Positions 52,734 to 61,033 of a DNA stretch of 64,000 nt are shown piece after piece. The translations under genes were made by a program, and so were the position numbers. Source of the stretch: JAKACA01 sp963769255 (lineage in GTDB: Bacteria; Actinomycetota; Acidimicrobiia; Acidimicrobiales; Bog-793); assembly GCA_963769255.1 (NCBI GenBank), contig CAVYKV010000001.1, positions 2,976,001 through 3,040,000 of the forward strand. The letters run 5' to 3'. The notes under the pieces were generated by a model. It was not told the DNA's origin, made no database searches, and saw only the letters and a program-made list of their open reading frames with translations. The stretch's first letter is position 1, and every line of letters starts with the position of its first letter.

Positions 52734-53003
52734 GTGGAGATGCCCGACGAGGTGGTCGAAGACGTGCGCCGCCGGCTGCACCGAATCGGCGGCCAGGTGG
52801 AGGCCATCGAGCGCATGCTCGACGAGGGCCGCGAGTGCCGAGACGTCGTCACGCAAATCTCCGCCGCCACGAAGGCGCTCGAGCAGGTCGGCTTCAAGCT
52901 CGTCGCCGCCGGCCTCACCTATTGCGTGCAGCACCCGGAGGACGCCGCCGCCCAGGGCTACCCCCTGGAAGAGGTCCAGCGCATGTTCATGAAGCTGGCC
53001 TGA
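52734..53003 (+). CDS. CsoR/CstR-family metal- or persulfide-sensing repressor
   Basis: 89 residues from GTG 52734, chosen because AAGGAG lies 7 bases upstream. All-helical DUF156 fold: RRRLHRIGGQVEAIERMLDEGRECRDVVTQISAATKAL. The first sensor Cys is in ECRD and the second in LTYCVQHP. The His ligand of copper CsoR proteins (HLxxC region) is replaced (AAGLTYC). Two Cys without the His is the pattern of persulfide-sensing CstR. Together with the divergent OsmC gene this suggests a sulfur-stress switch. Sensing chemistry is inferred. Confidence 0.88.
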   Translation: MEMPDEVVEDVRRRLHRIGGQVEAIERMLDEGRECRDVVTQISAATKALEQVGFKLVAAGLTYCVQHPEDAAAQGYPLEEVQRMFMKLA

Positions 53004-53113
53004 GCAGACCGGGGGTTCCGACGGGCGCGATGGGCTGTCGTCCGCTTCACTCTCGAGAGGTGGAGCCATGTGCTCGCGTCACCAATGCCGCCGAGTCAGG
53101 AGGCTGTCGGAAG

Positions 53114-53533
53114 ATGCTCACCCACCAACCGGACCAGGATCTCTTCCGGGCGATCCTGTCCCACGACGTCGCATGGGAGCCGTTCCCCGCCTTTCCCCGC
53201 TCCGTCCGCCTGGCGGTCCTGGTGGGCCATCCGGCCCAACCGGCGCCCTACGTCATCAGGGTCAAGGTGCCGGCGGGCGTCAAGCTCATGCCTCACCAGC
53301 ACCCGGAGGATCGCGTCTACACCGTCATCTCCGGCGTCTTCTACATAGGCGTCGGCGAGGAATTCGACGCCGATCTGCTCACTGCGTACCCGCCGGGCGC
53401 CGTCGTCGTCCTGCCCGGCGGCACACCTCACTTCCATTGGGCGAAGTCAGGTGAGTACGTCACCCAGGTGACGGCGATCGGCCCCCTCGGCCTCGAGTAT
53501 CTGAACCCCGAGGACGATCCGCGAAACCACTGA
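53114..53533 (+). CDS. cupin-domain protein
   Basis: 139 residues from ATG 53114, with AGGAGG 10 bases upstream. Small cupin: PYVIRVKVPAGVKLMPHQHPEDRVYTVISG holds the metal motif (HxH...E), and LPGGTPHFHWAKSG the second motif His. Single cupins of this type act as dioxygenases, isomerases or binding proteins. It follows the CstR-like gene by about 110 bp and precedes a SnoaL-like gene by 46 bp; co-transcription with the latter is possible. Confidence 0.85.
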   Translation: MLTHQPDQDLFRAILSHDVAWEPFPAFPRSVRLAVLVGHPAQPAPYVIRVKVPAGVKLMPHQHPEDRVYTVISGVFYIGVGEEFDADLLTAYPPGAVVVLPGGTPHFHWAKSGEYVTQVTAIGPLGLEYLNPEDDPRNH

Positions 53534-53579
53534 GAGATGATCACGTCGCAGGAAAGCATCCCGACGGAGAGGAGCGGTC

Positions 53580-53972
53580 GTGAGCACCGACGATGACAAG
53601 CGCCATGCGATCGAGGAGCACTGGGCGGCCTCCGAGTCCGGGGACTCCGAGCTCGAGCATCGCCTTTACGCCGAGGACGCCATCCTCGACTACCCGCAGT
53701 CGGGGGAACGGTTCGTCGGGCGCTCGACCATCGCCGAGCAACGCGGCGGCAACCCTGCGAAACGGCACTTCACGCTGCGGAGGGTGCTCGGCGGCGGTCC
53801 GACGTGGGTGAGCGAGTGCGTCATCACCTACGACGGCGCGCCCTCGATGTCGGTGAGCATCATGGAGTTCGCCGACGGCTTCGTGGCGCACGAGACCCAG
53901 TACTTCGCCGACCCGTTCGCAGCGCCGGCGTCGAGGGCGAAGCTCGCCCAGCGAATGGACCCGGTCGACTGA
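53580..53972 (+). CDS. SnoaL-like (NTF2-fold) protein
   Basis: 130 residues, GTG start. NTF2-like: HAIEEHWAASESGDSELEHRLYAEDAILDYPQSGERFVG, then RRVLGGGPTWVSECVITYDG and VHETQYFADPF-like end (VAHETQYFADPFAAP). The fold is used by polyketide cyclases, hydratases and small isomerases. No polyketide genes lie near, so a small stress-related or detoxifying role is more likely. Function unknown. Confidence 0.82.
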   Translation: MSTDDDKRHAIEEHWAASESGDSELEHRLYAEDAILDYPQSGERFVGRSTIAEQRGGNPAKRHFTLRRVLGGGPTWVSECVITYDGAPSMSVSIMEFADGFVAHETQYFADPFAAPASRAKLAQRMDPVD

Positions 53973-54023
53973 CGCCGTCAGCGACCTCGCGGCGTGGCCG
54001 GAGCAGCCGGCCGATGAGAGCGG

Positions 54024-54974
54024 TTAGAGGGCGGAGACGAGCTCGGCCACGATCTCTGCGGCGGGCTGTGGCCGCCGGGCGAGCGCAACGCTCTGTCCGG
54101 CCCACAGAGAGAGTGCCTCGACATCGCCCGTGGTGCCGACCATGGGGGCCGCCGTCGAGTAGCGGACGATGGGGTCGCCGGAGGAGAAGTGTGCGATGAC
54201 CTCCCCCTCTCCCGGCCGGCTGCCCGACGGGGGCCGTCCGGCCGCCTCCCACTTCTCGGCCGTCGAGTTGCGAAGGGCGCGGTGGGACGCGTTCGGCCAC
54301 CCGACGTCGTACAGGTTGGCGTACCACTGGGCGTCGGTCTCGGCCGCCTCCGCGAGGCAACGGCGGTACACCTCGTGAATGGGCGTCTCCTCCGCCATGA
54401 GAAAGCGTGTCCCCAGCCAGGCCGCCTGGGCGCCGAGCGCCAGCACGGCGGCCACTCCCCGAGCGTCCCCGATCCCGCCGGCGGCGATCACGGGCAGCGG
54501 TGCCACGGCGTCCACGACGGCAGGCACCAAGGGCAGGGTCGCCACGTGACCCCAGACGTGCCCGCCGGCTTCCCAACCCTGCGCCACCACGACATCGACT
54601 CCGCTGTCGGCTGCCCGCCGCGCCTCTTCGGCGCTGCCGACCGTCTGCAGGAGGAGGGCGTTGGCGTCGTGGACCTGCTCGACGTAGCCGGCGGGATCCC
54701 CCCACATGAGCGACACGATCCTCAGCCCGGCGTCGAGGGCCTCCTCGAGCCGGCGATGCTGGTCGGAGGAGAGAATGAGATTGCCGCCGAAGGGACGGTC
54801 GGTCAGCGCCGCCGTCTCACGAACAGGGTCTCCGGCAGGAGACGACCACGTCAACGCCAACATGCCGAGGGCCCCGGCATTCGAGACGGCCGCCGCCAGT
54901 TCCGTCAACGCCGACATCGGCGCCTGCACGATGGGCTGTTCAATCCCGAGCAGCTCGCAGACCGGCGTTTTCAT
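54024..54974 (-). CDS. nitronate monooxygenase-family flavoprotein
   Basis: FMN-dependent TIM-barrel enzyme, 316 residues, with GAGGAGG upstream. It opens CELLGIEQPIVQAPMSALTELAAAVSNAG, then VVVAQGWEAGGHVWG with the conserved His, PVIAAGGIGDARGVAAVLALGAQAAWLGTRFL for FMN phosphate binding. The family oxidises alkyl nitronates such as propionate 3-nitronate; some members are enoyl reductases. The gene is alone on its strand between SnoaL-like and redoxin genes. Confidence 0.92.
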   Translation of the reverse strand: MKTPVCELLGIEQPIVQAPMSALTELAAAVSNAGALGMLALTWSSPAGDPVRETAALTDRPFGGNLILSSDQHRRLEEALDAGLRIVSLMWGDPAGYVEQVHDANALLLQTVGSAEEARRAADSGVDVVVAQGWEAGGHVWGHVATLPLVPAVVDAVAPLPVIAAGGIGDARGVAAVLALGAQAAWLGTRFLMAEETPIHEVYRRCLAEAAETDAQWYANLYDVGWPNASHRALRNSTAEKWEAAGRPPSGSRPGEGEVIAHFSSGDPIVRYSTAAPMVGTTGDVEALSLWAGQSVALARRPQPAAEIVAELVSAL

Positions 54975-55062
54975 GACCGTGACCTCCTCTTCGTTGCACC
55001 CCGGAACGGGCCCACGACGAGCCTCGACGGGCGTCCGGCGGCTGCGGCGGATGCGCGTTCAG

Positions 55063-55665
55063 CTACGAGTCATACGACGTCGGCATGGATTGAGGGGCCC
55101 GCTTGGCCCACCCGTGAAAGTTCGCGTAGTCGCCGGCATCCCAGGCCTCCCGCAGCCCCGGCTTGCTCAGATCCCAGTCGGGCCGGCTCTCGCTCGTCAC
55201 GGCGCGCAGATCACGCCACAGGTCGTCGAAGGAGGGGCGTCCCCAGAACCAGTAACCGTTGTAGATGCTGTGAATGACCAGCCCCGGCTTGAGCACGAGC
55301 GTGTGGGGGATCATCGGGTCGTGCTCGGGGTCGGTGTATTCCTGGATCTCGAGGTCCTTCTGGACCGTCCGACCGGGATCGGAGAGGAAGGGCCAGTCGG
55401 CCCCGACCGACGCACGGAACTCTTGAGAGGAGTGATGGTCATCGGTCGAGATCGTGACGATGTGGGTGTAGGCGACGGCGACCTTCGCATGGTTGGCAGC
55501 GAGCTCGAGGTGCTGCTGGTGCTCCTTCGGGCAGTAGTTGCCCCGCGCCAGTGTGAGGATGAGCGGGTCGTCGCCTTGCAGCTCACTGAGCGTGCGCTCG
55601 GTGCTGGTCTCGTCCGGGAGGGCGTAGTCGGGAAACGTGCCGCCGGGCCTGATGTCGGATCGCAT
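55063..55665 (-). CDS. redoxin-domain protein (AhpC/TSA-like), single peroxidatic Cys
   Basis: 200 residues with AGAGGGG before the ATG. Thioredoxin-like peroxiredoxin fold: GGTFPDYALPDETSTERTLSEL, LILTLARGNYCPKEHQQH with the only Cys at the peroxidatic position, ISTDDHHSSQEFRASVGADWPFLSDPG. The usual PxxTxxC context is changed to GNYCPKE, as in the AhpC/TSA-like group with RGxWCPxC. It may be a 1-Cys peroxidase. The SDR gene is divergent across a 268-bp region in which I see no gene. Confidence 0.85.
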   Translation of the reverse strand: MRSDIRPGGTFPDYALPDETSTERTLSELQGDDPLILTLARGNYCPKEHQQHLELAANHAKVAVAYTHIVTISTDDHHSSQEFRASVGADWPFLSDPGRTVQKDLEIQEYTDPEHDPMIPHTLVLKPGLVIHSIYNGYWFWGRPSFDDLWRDLRAVTSESRPDWDLSKPGLREAWDAGDYANFHGWAKRAPQSMPTSYDS

Positions 55666-55933
55666 GGTCCCCTCTCTCGTCGCCTCGAGCGCACTCCTCT
55701 CGGCGGGGTCGACGACCGATGTCGCCGAACGACGCGATCCTCCTCCACGAGCTCACCCGTCGCGCCAGGGGATCTCCCTGGTTGTCATTCCCTCGTCGGC
55801 GTCTCGCCGACCGAAGCAGGACGCCCCTCGCGAACCAGGGTCCCGTACGGGCGCCATCGTGGCCACGCCGAGTCCACCGTGCACGAGGGCTGATGAACGA
55901 TGGCTGCGTGTTCCGACTGACGAAGGGGAGGCC

Positions 55934-56650
55934 ATGACGAGTCAAGACCGCAAGGTCGCCATCATCACGGGAGGTTCTCAAGGGATCGGCGCCGGCCTCG
56001 TCGTCGGATACCGGCAGCGGGGCTGGGCGGTCGTGGCCACGTCCCGGACGATCACCCCGAGCCAGGACCCGGAGGTGCTCTGCGTCGATGGCGACATCGC
56101 CGAAGCCGCCACCGCCGACCGCATCGTCGCGGGCGCACTCGAGCACTTCGGCCGTATCGACACCCTCGTCAACAATGCCGGTCTCTTCATCTCCAAGCCC
56201 TTCACCGACTACACCGCCGACGACTACGCCGCCATGGTCGGCGTCAACCTCACCGGTTTCTTCATGCTCACCCAGCGCGCCATCGCCGACATGCTGACGC
56301 GCGGGCACGGTCACGTCGTCAACATCACCACGACGCTGGCGGACTACGCCGACTCCAGCTCGCCCTCCGTCTTGACCTCGCTCACGAAGGGCGGCCTCGC
56401 CTCGGCCACGAGGTCACTGGCCATCGAGTACGCCTCCCGCGGCATCCGGGTGAACGCCGTCTCGCCCGGGATCATCCAGACGCCGGTGCATCCGCCGGAG
56501 AGCTATGCCGGGCTCGGCGCCCGGCTCGTCCCACTCGGGCACGTGGGTCAGGTCTCCGACATCGTCGACGGCATCCTCTTCCTGGAGTCGTCGCCCTTCA
56601 TCACCGGCGAGATCCTGCACATCGACGGCGGCCAGATCGCCGGCCACTGA
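55934..56650 (+). CDS. SDR-fold protein lacking the catalytic Tyr
   Basis: 238 residues, ATG 55934 after GGGGAGG. TGGSQGIG, GDI, LVNNAGLF and VNLTGFFML are all present, so cofactor binding looks intact. In the active site the YxxxK Tyr is replaced: the segment reads SVLTSLTKGGLASATRSLA, giving Thr at the Tyr position, and the Ser block reads ITTTLADY. The end is ITGEILHIDGGQIAGH. It belongs to a divergent SDR group with SLTKGGL and may be a weak reductase or a binding protein. Downstream gene is convergent. Confidence 0.88.
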   Translation: MTSQDRKVAIITGGSQGIGAGLVVGYRQRGWAVVATSRTITPSQDPEVLCVDGDIAEAATADRIVAGALEHFGRIDTLVNNAGLFISKPFTDYTADDYAAMVGVNLTGFFMLTQRAIADMLTRGHGHVVNITTTLADYADSSSPSVLTSLTKGGLASATRSLAIEYASRGIRVNAVSPGIIQTPVHPPESYAGLGARLVPLGHVGQVSDIVDGILFLESSPFITGEILHIDGGQIAGH

Positions 56651-56673
56651 CGGCTCTGACCGACGACCGGCCC

Positions 56674-58413
56674 TCAGAGGTCGAGCACGATGTCGTCGCC
56701 GGGCTGTGAGCAGCAGATGAGAACGCTTCCCGGAGCAGGCGGTTCGACCGGGTCGGGGTTGTACCGGACCGTGCCGGCGACGAGGGTCGTCTCGCAGGTA
56801 TGGCAGACACCGGTGCGGCACGACCAGCGGACAGGTACGTCGCAGGCCTCGGCGAGCTCGAGCAGCGTGCCGTAGTCGCTGCTCCACGGGATCGTGAGGT
56901 CGCTTCGGGCAAAGGCGATCGCCGGGCCGCTCCCGGGGTCGCCGGCGGGTGGGTGCGGTGCCCGCGGCGGCGTCGCCGCGATCCCTGGCGTCACACTGGC
57001 CTCCGGGCCGAACACCTCGGTGTGGAGGCGGGAGGCATCGAAGCCGAGGGCCGCCAGACCGGCACTGATGTCGTCCATGAACGACGTCGGTCCGCACAGG
57101 TAGGCCTCGGCATCGGACGGTGGCTCCAGCTGTGCGAGGAGATCAGCGGTGAGGCGTCCCGCACCGTCGAAGTCGCGGCCTTGCACGTCGTCCGGACCGG
57201 GGCGGCTGTAGTACACGTGGGACTGCGCCTTCGGCAGGGAAGCGAGGAGGCTGCGCGCCTCGCTCGCGAACGGGTGCTCGCGCCCATCGCGTGCGCCCTG
57301 CAGCCACCAGATCTCCCGGTCGGAGTGCTCCTGCGCCAGTGCCTGCAGCATGGCGAGCACGGGAGTGGCACCCACCCCGGCACTGATCAGCAGCACGGGC
57401 GCCTTCGTCTCGTCGAGGATGAACGTGCCGCGCGGTGCCGCAACGTCGAGCTCGTCGCCGACGGCGAGCCGCGTGCACAGGTAGCCGCTGACGGCACCGT
57501 CGCGTTCGTGCTTGACGGTGACCCGGTAATAGTCCGCCCCGGGCGGTCCGGAGAGCGAGTAGTTGCGCAGCAACGCCCGCTGGTGCTTGTCGGGTTGGAC
57601 TCGGATCGTGACGTACTGGCCCGGCCGGGCGGCCGGGAGGGGAGCGCCCGCGGGGTCCTGCAGGCGTATCGAGATCACCGAGTCGCTCTCGGGCGTGATC
57701 GCTGTGACGGTGAACTGACGGAACCCGGCCCAAGCAGGAGGCGGGCTCGTCACGGCGAGACCGGCGTTGCCGCTGCCGGGTTCCTCGTTCAGCAGCGCAC
57801 GGAAGGAGCCTTGCCAGCCGGGGCTGAGGGCGGGGACCCGGAGCGCCCGGAGCAGTCCTTGGCGGCTGTGCCCGGGGAGATAGAGCAAGGCGTCGACCTC
57901 GGCCACCGTCATCTGCTCCGGTCCGCCGGAGACCTTCGTGATCGTGTCGCCCGCCTGCACCTCGCCCTCCTGGAGCACTCGGAAGTAGAAGCCGGGACGG
58001 TGATGGGAGACGAGCAGGGCGGGCATCTGCGGGTCGTTCATGCGGATCCCGACGCGGTAGCAGGTCACGCGTGGCTGCGTGACCTCGAAGACGGCGCTGC
58101 CGATCCGGTAGCGGTCCCCGATGCACACCTCGTCGTCGGCCAGCCCGTCCACGGTGAAGTTCTCGCCGAACTGTCCGTAGACGAAGTCGTTTCGATCGAG
58201 CTGGCCTTCCCAGTACCGATACGAATCCATCTGGTAGACGAAGACGGCACGTTGCTCGCCGCCATGCCCCGCCAGATCGCCCTGTCCGTCGCCCTCGACG
58301 TTGAGCCGGCCGACGTGACAGGAACCTGCAACGGGTTCCTTGAAGACTCCCGTGAAGACCGTCTTGCCCTGCCAGGAGACGTTCTTCGGCAGGCCCACGT
58401 TGACCGACAACAA
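56674..58413 (-). CDS. MOSC-ferredoxin reductase-ferredoxin fusion
   Basis: About 579 residues; a TTG at 58413 (LLSVNVGLPKNVSW) is the best start, since no ATG/GTG with a ribosome site exists and the frame runs on upstream. Domain order: MOSC (~1-220; GDLAGHGGEQRAVFVY, FGENFTVDGL, RVTCYRVGIRM), FAD domain (RALLRNYSLSGPP), NAD domain (VLLISAGVGATPVLAML), and a C-terminal plant-type 2Fe-2S ferredoxin (VRWSCRTGVCHTCETTLVAG, last Cys in ICCSQPG). MOSC sulfur-carrier/molybdenum chemistry is thus wired to NAD(P)H. N-hydroxylated-compound or sulfur transfer reduction is plausible. Confidence 0.88.
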   Translation of the reverse strand: MLSVNVGLPKNVSWQGKTVFTGVFKEPVAGSCHVGRLNVEGDGQGDLAGHGGEQRAVFVYQMDSYRYWEGQLDRNDFVYGQFGENFTVDGLADDEVCIGDRYRIGSAVFEVTQPRVTCYRVGIRMNDPQMPALLVSHHRPGFYFRVLQEGEVQAGDTITKVSGGPEQMTVAEVDALLYLPGHSRQGLLRALRVPALSPGWQGSFRALLNEEPGSGNAGLAVTSPPPAWAGFRQFTVTAITPESDSVISIRLQDPAGAPLPAARPGQYVTIRVQPDKHQRALLRNYSLSGPPGADYYRVTVKHERDGAVSGYLCTRLAVGDELDVAAPRGTFILDETKAPVLLISAGVGATPVLAMLQALAQEHSDREIWWLQGARDGREHPFASEARSLLASLPKAQSHVYYSRPGPDDVQGRDFDGAGRLTADLLAQLEPPSDAEAYLCGPTSFMDDISAGLAALGFDASRLHTEVFGPEASVTPGIAATPPRAPHPPAGDPGSGPAIAFARSDLTIPWSSDYGTLLELAEACDVPVRWSCRTGVCHTCETTLVAGTVRYNPDPVEPPAPGSVLICCSQPGDDIVLDL

Positions 58414-58492
58414 CGTGGCGGCCGGCTGAGCCGCCGGCTCGACCGAGTGATCCCGCTTGGCTGGCCGCTTCGGGGAGCGACGCGAGCTTGGC

Positions 58493-59302
58493 CTACGAGG
58501 CAATCGCCATGCCGCCGACCCATTGGGCAACGGGCACTCTCCGCAACTGCCGGCGAGAACCGACCCCGAGCTTGGTGTACACCTTCCGCAGGTGCCACTC
58601 GACCGTGCGGGCGCTGATGAACAGCTCCGTGCCGATCTCGGCATTCGTGTGCCCGGCACCGGCGAGGCGGGCGATCTGCGCCTCCTGCGGGGTCAACTCG
58701 TAGCGTGTGTCGTCCCGCCGCCCCCGCACGGTCTCACCGGTGGCCAGGAGCTCGCGTGCCACACGCTCCCGCAGCGCCTCGGCGCCCACGGCGGTGAAGA
58801 TCTCGAGGGCCGACCGAAGCTGGACCCGGGCGTCGAAGCGGCGATTCTCCCGGCGCAGCCACTCGCCGTAGAGCAGGTAGGCGCGCCCCAGCTCCGTGCC
58901 GAGGTCGGTGCGACCGAGGCGCTCGATGGCTTCCAGGTAGCAGGCCTCTGCCACGGAGCCTTCACTCATGAGCGCCCGTGACCGCGCCCGCAGGCCGACG
59001 GCCCAGTCGCTGGCACAGGCCTGCGTCGTCTCGACGAGCTCCTCGAGGGCCTCCGATGCCCGCGCCAGCTGACCGCAACGACTGGCGGCCTCGATGAGCT
59101 CGGGCAACACCAGTGGTGCGATGCCCAGCTGCTGCGAGTGCTTGTGGGCGCTCTCGGCCGCCGCCAGGGCGGCGGCGTAGTAGCCGAGGGCGTTGTTCAG
59201 CGCCGCAGCCGTGCAGTCGCCGATCGCCCCCATGCCCTCTCCCGTCGCGAAGTACGTCGCATGATCCAACGTCGACCTCTCATCCACTGGAGTCCTCCCC
59301 AC
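58493..59302 (-). CDS. LuxR-family regulator, apparently N-terminally truncated
   Basis: 269 residues. The C-terminal helix-turn-helix is complete: LTPQEAQIARLAGAGHTNAEIGTELFISARTVEWHLRKVYTKLG. The preceding ~190 residues are TPR-like helices (ALNNALGYYAAALAAAESAHKH, GRAYLLYGEWLRRENRRFDARVQL) normally found just upstream of the HTH in large LAL/MalT-type regulators of 850-950 residues with an N-terminal ATPase. No ATPase sequence is found upstream to 59643. So this is either a shortened constitutive regulator or a remnant. Confidence 0.85.
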   Translation of the reverse strand: MGRTPVDERSTLDHATYFATGEGMGAIGDCTAAALNNALGYYAAALAAAESAHKHSQQLGIAPLVLPELIEAASRCGQLARASEALEELVETTQACASDWAVGLRARSRALMSEGSVAEACYLEAIERLGRTDLGTELGRAYLLYGEWLRRENRRFDARVQLRSALEIFTAVGAEALRERVARELLATGETVRGRRDDTRYELTPQEAQIARLAGAGHTNAEIGTELFISARTVEWHLRKVYTKLGVGSRRQLRRVPVAQWVGGMAIAS

Positions 59303-59433
59303 TAGCGATCATGGTGCGCCAACGATGCATTCACCGTTCCAGTCCGATGCGCTCCCCTCGCTGCTCGAGCTCGTTCCTCTCGTTCAAGGCTGGACCCGTG
59401 AGCCGTAGCTTGCACGTCGGGCCTGTCGCTCGC

Positions 59434-59451
59434 ACCAGTGTGTGCACTGGT
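59434..59451. promoter_or_regulatory. palindrome upstream of the truncated LuxR gene
   Basis: ACCAGTG-TGTG-CACTGGT, perfect 7-bp arms, about 130 bp upstream of the LuxR gene start. It may be an operator for that gene or for a product of the region. Confidence 0.4.
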
Positions 59452-59527
59452 CTGCCCCCGGGGTCTCGTGCTGGCCCGGGCGCGCCGGCGCGCCGGCGCA
59501 CCGAGGCGCCGGCTGAGCGGGATGCAG

Positions 59528-59586
59528 GGTCGATTCGTGTCGGGGGTTAGGCACCGAAACGAGTTCTAGCCGCTTACACGAATCCC
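59528..59586. repeat. intergenic inverted repeat, copy B of a hairpin family
   Basis: The left arm contains GATTCGTGTCGGGGGTTAG (59532-59550) and the right arm CTAGCCGCTTACACGAATC (59566-59584), with 9 terminal and 4 proximal base pairs plus inner matches. The loop holds CACCGAAACGAGT (59552-59564), identical to the loop of copy A at 25802-25814. No T-run follows. Confidence 0.55.
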
Positions 59587-59643
59587 ACACGCCCGGGTTG
59601 CCGCCCGGGGCCGTTCCGGCCTCCGGCTACGAGGCGCAGCGGC

Positions 59644-60810
59644 TCAGGGGGTGGCGGGAGCCGCCAGGCGGGCACGCCAGGCAGCCGGCAGGGCCAGGAG
59701 CATGGCAGCCGACGCCAGGGCGAAGGCGAGCGGGTACCCGGTGGCGCTCACGAGGAAGCCGAAGCCGAGGGCTCCCGCCCCGATGCCGGCGTCGTAGGCG
59801 AGATTCCACATCCCGCTCACGGCGGCGTACCCGGCGGGCGAGACGCGCTGGTACATGAGGGTGGCGCTGGAGTTCTGCCAGATGCCGAGGCCGACGCCGA
59901 AGACGGCGGCACCGACGAGCACCTCGGCCGAGTCGTGGACGCCTGCCAGCAGGAGGACCCCAAGGGCGGCCGTCACGAGCCCGGGGATCATCATGCGGGC
60001 GGGATCGCGGCGATCGCCTGCCCGGCCGGCGATGACACGGGAGACCGTCGACACGCCGGACTGCAGGAACAGTGCGACGGCGGCCACCGTGGTGGCACTG
60101 GCGAGGGCGAGGGGGAGGAAGGTGACGATGATGCCTGAAGCCGCCGTCGTGGCGAAAAAGGCGACGGCGGGCAAGCGGAGCTCCCGGCGACGCAGCCCCT
60201 CGATCATGCCGACGGGCACCTCGTGATGCGGTTGGTGCGCCGGTAGCTGAGGCAGGGCCACGGTCGAGGCGACGGCCACGAGCCCGGCGGCGACGGCGAC
60301 GGGTGTGAAGCCGACGTGCTCGGCGAACCAGACACCGAGGGGGAGCGCCACGAGCCCCGGCAGCCCCGAGACGGCCCCCACGAGGGCGAGCCCCTCCCCC
60401 CGCCGTTGGGCAGGCACGAGCGAGGCCGTGAGCGACCCGCCGGCGACGACGGTGCCGGCGAAACCGATGCCTCGCAGGGCGGAGATGCCGAGGATCCACG
60501 CCTGCGTGTCCGAGACGGTGAGGAAGCAGGCCGGAAGGCCGAGGAGGATGAGGCCGAAGCCGAGAACCTTTCGCTCGCCAAAACGTCCCACGACCCAGGG
60601 CGTGGCGAGCTCGCCGACGACCGTCGTGAGCATGAGAGCTGCCGTCGTCGAGCCGGCGGCACCCGTCGTGTGGGCCGACCGCTCGGCGTAGAGGGGGGCG
60701 ACGGAGAGGAGGAGGAAAAAGCTGCTCGATGCTCCGAAGATCGTGACGAGTCGCCAGAGCAGCGCCCGCGTCACCAGACGGGGGCGGTCCCCGATCGCCT
60801 CCTTCACCAT
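59644..60810 (-). CDS. MFS transporter
   Basis: Twelve-helix major facilitator protein, 388 residues from ATG 60810 (MVKEAIGDRPRLV). The loop 2-3 signature is weak but present as VVGRFGERKVLGFGLILLG; loop 8-9 has RVIAGRAGDRRDPARMM, the matching motif in the second half. Helix 5 GLPGLVALPLGVW carries a Gly/Pro pattern common in exporters, so drug or metabolite efflux is likely. The DUF5996 gene is divergent. Substrate unknown. Confidence 0.9.
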   Translation of the reverse strand: MVKEAIGDRPRLVTRALLWRLVTIFGASSSFFLLLSVAPLYAERSAHTTGAAGSTTAALMLTTVVGELATPWVVGRFGERKVLGFGLILLGLPACFLTVSDTQAWILGISALRGIGFAGTVVAGGSLTASLVPAQRRGEGLALVGAVSGLPGLVALPLGVWFAEHVGFTPVAVAAGLVAVASTVALPQLPAHQPHHEVPVGMIEGLRRRELRLPAVAFFATTAASGIIVTFLPLALASATTVAAVALFLQSGVSTVSRVIAGRAGDRRDPARMMIPGLVTAALGVLLLAGVHDSAEVLVGAAVFGVGLGIWQNSSATLMYQRVSPAGYAAVSGMWNLAYDAGIGAGALGFGFLVSATGYPLAFALASAAMLLALPAAWRARLAAPATP

Positions 60811-61033
60811 GTGCGCCCCTTCACGGCCCGATGGCCGGACGGCCCGCCGTGTCGCCGCGGTGCATCGCCTCCTCCTTCCACCCTCCATTGAACCCGGTGG
60901 CGGTGCCCGTTGGTGCAGCCGGCGCGACGGGTCGAGGTGGGGCGCGCCAATAAGCTGCCGTCCGTCGAGCCGCTCGCCCGCCGCGCCGAGGCGAGTCGGC
61001 AGGACGCTGCCAACATGGGGAGAGGCACGTGGC

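Larger units (their letters stand above)
59303..59643. other. gene-free region with palindromes and a hairpin repeat
   Basis: No plausible coding text. It contains a palindrome (59434-59451), an alternating GCGCGCCG tract near 59480-59500, and copy B of the intergenic hairpin family (59528-59586). It lies where the missing ATPase part of the LuxR-type regulator would be expected. Confidence 0.55.

Noticed and set aside
59547..59553. GTTAGGC in hairpin copy B as an integron attC core site
   Set aside because: No matching partner core on the other arm, absent from copies A and C, and no integrase nearby.
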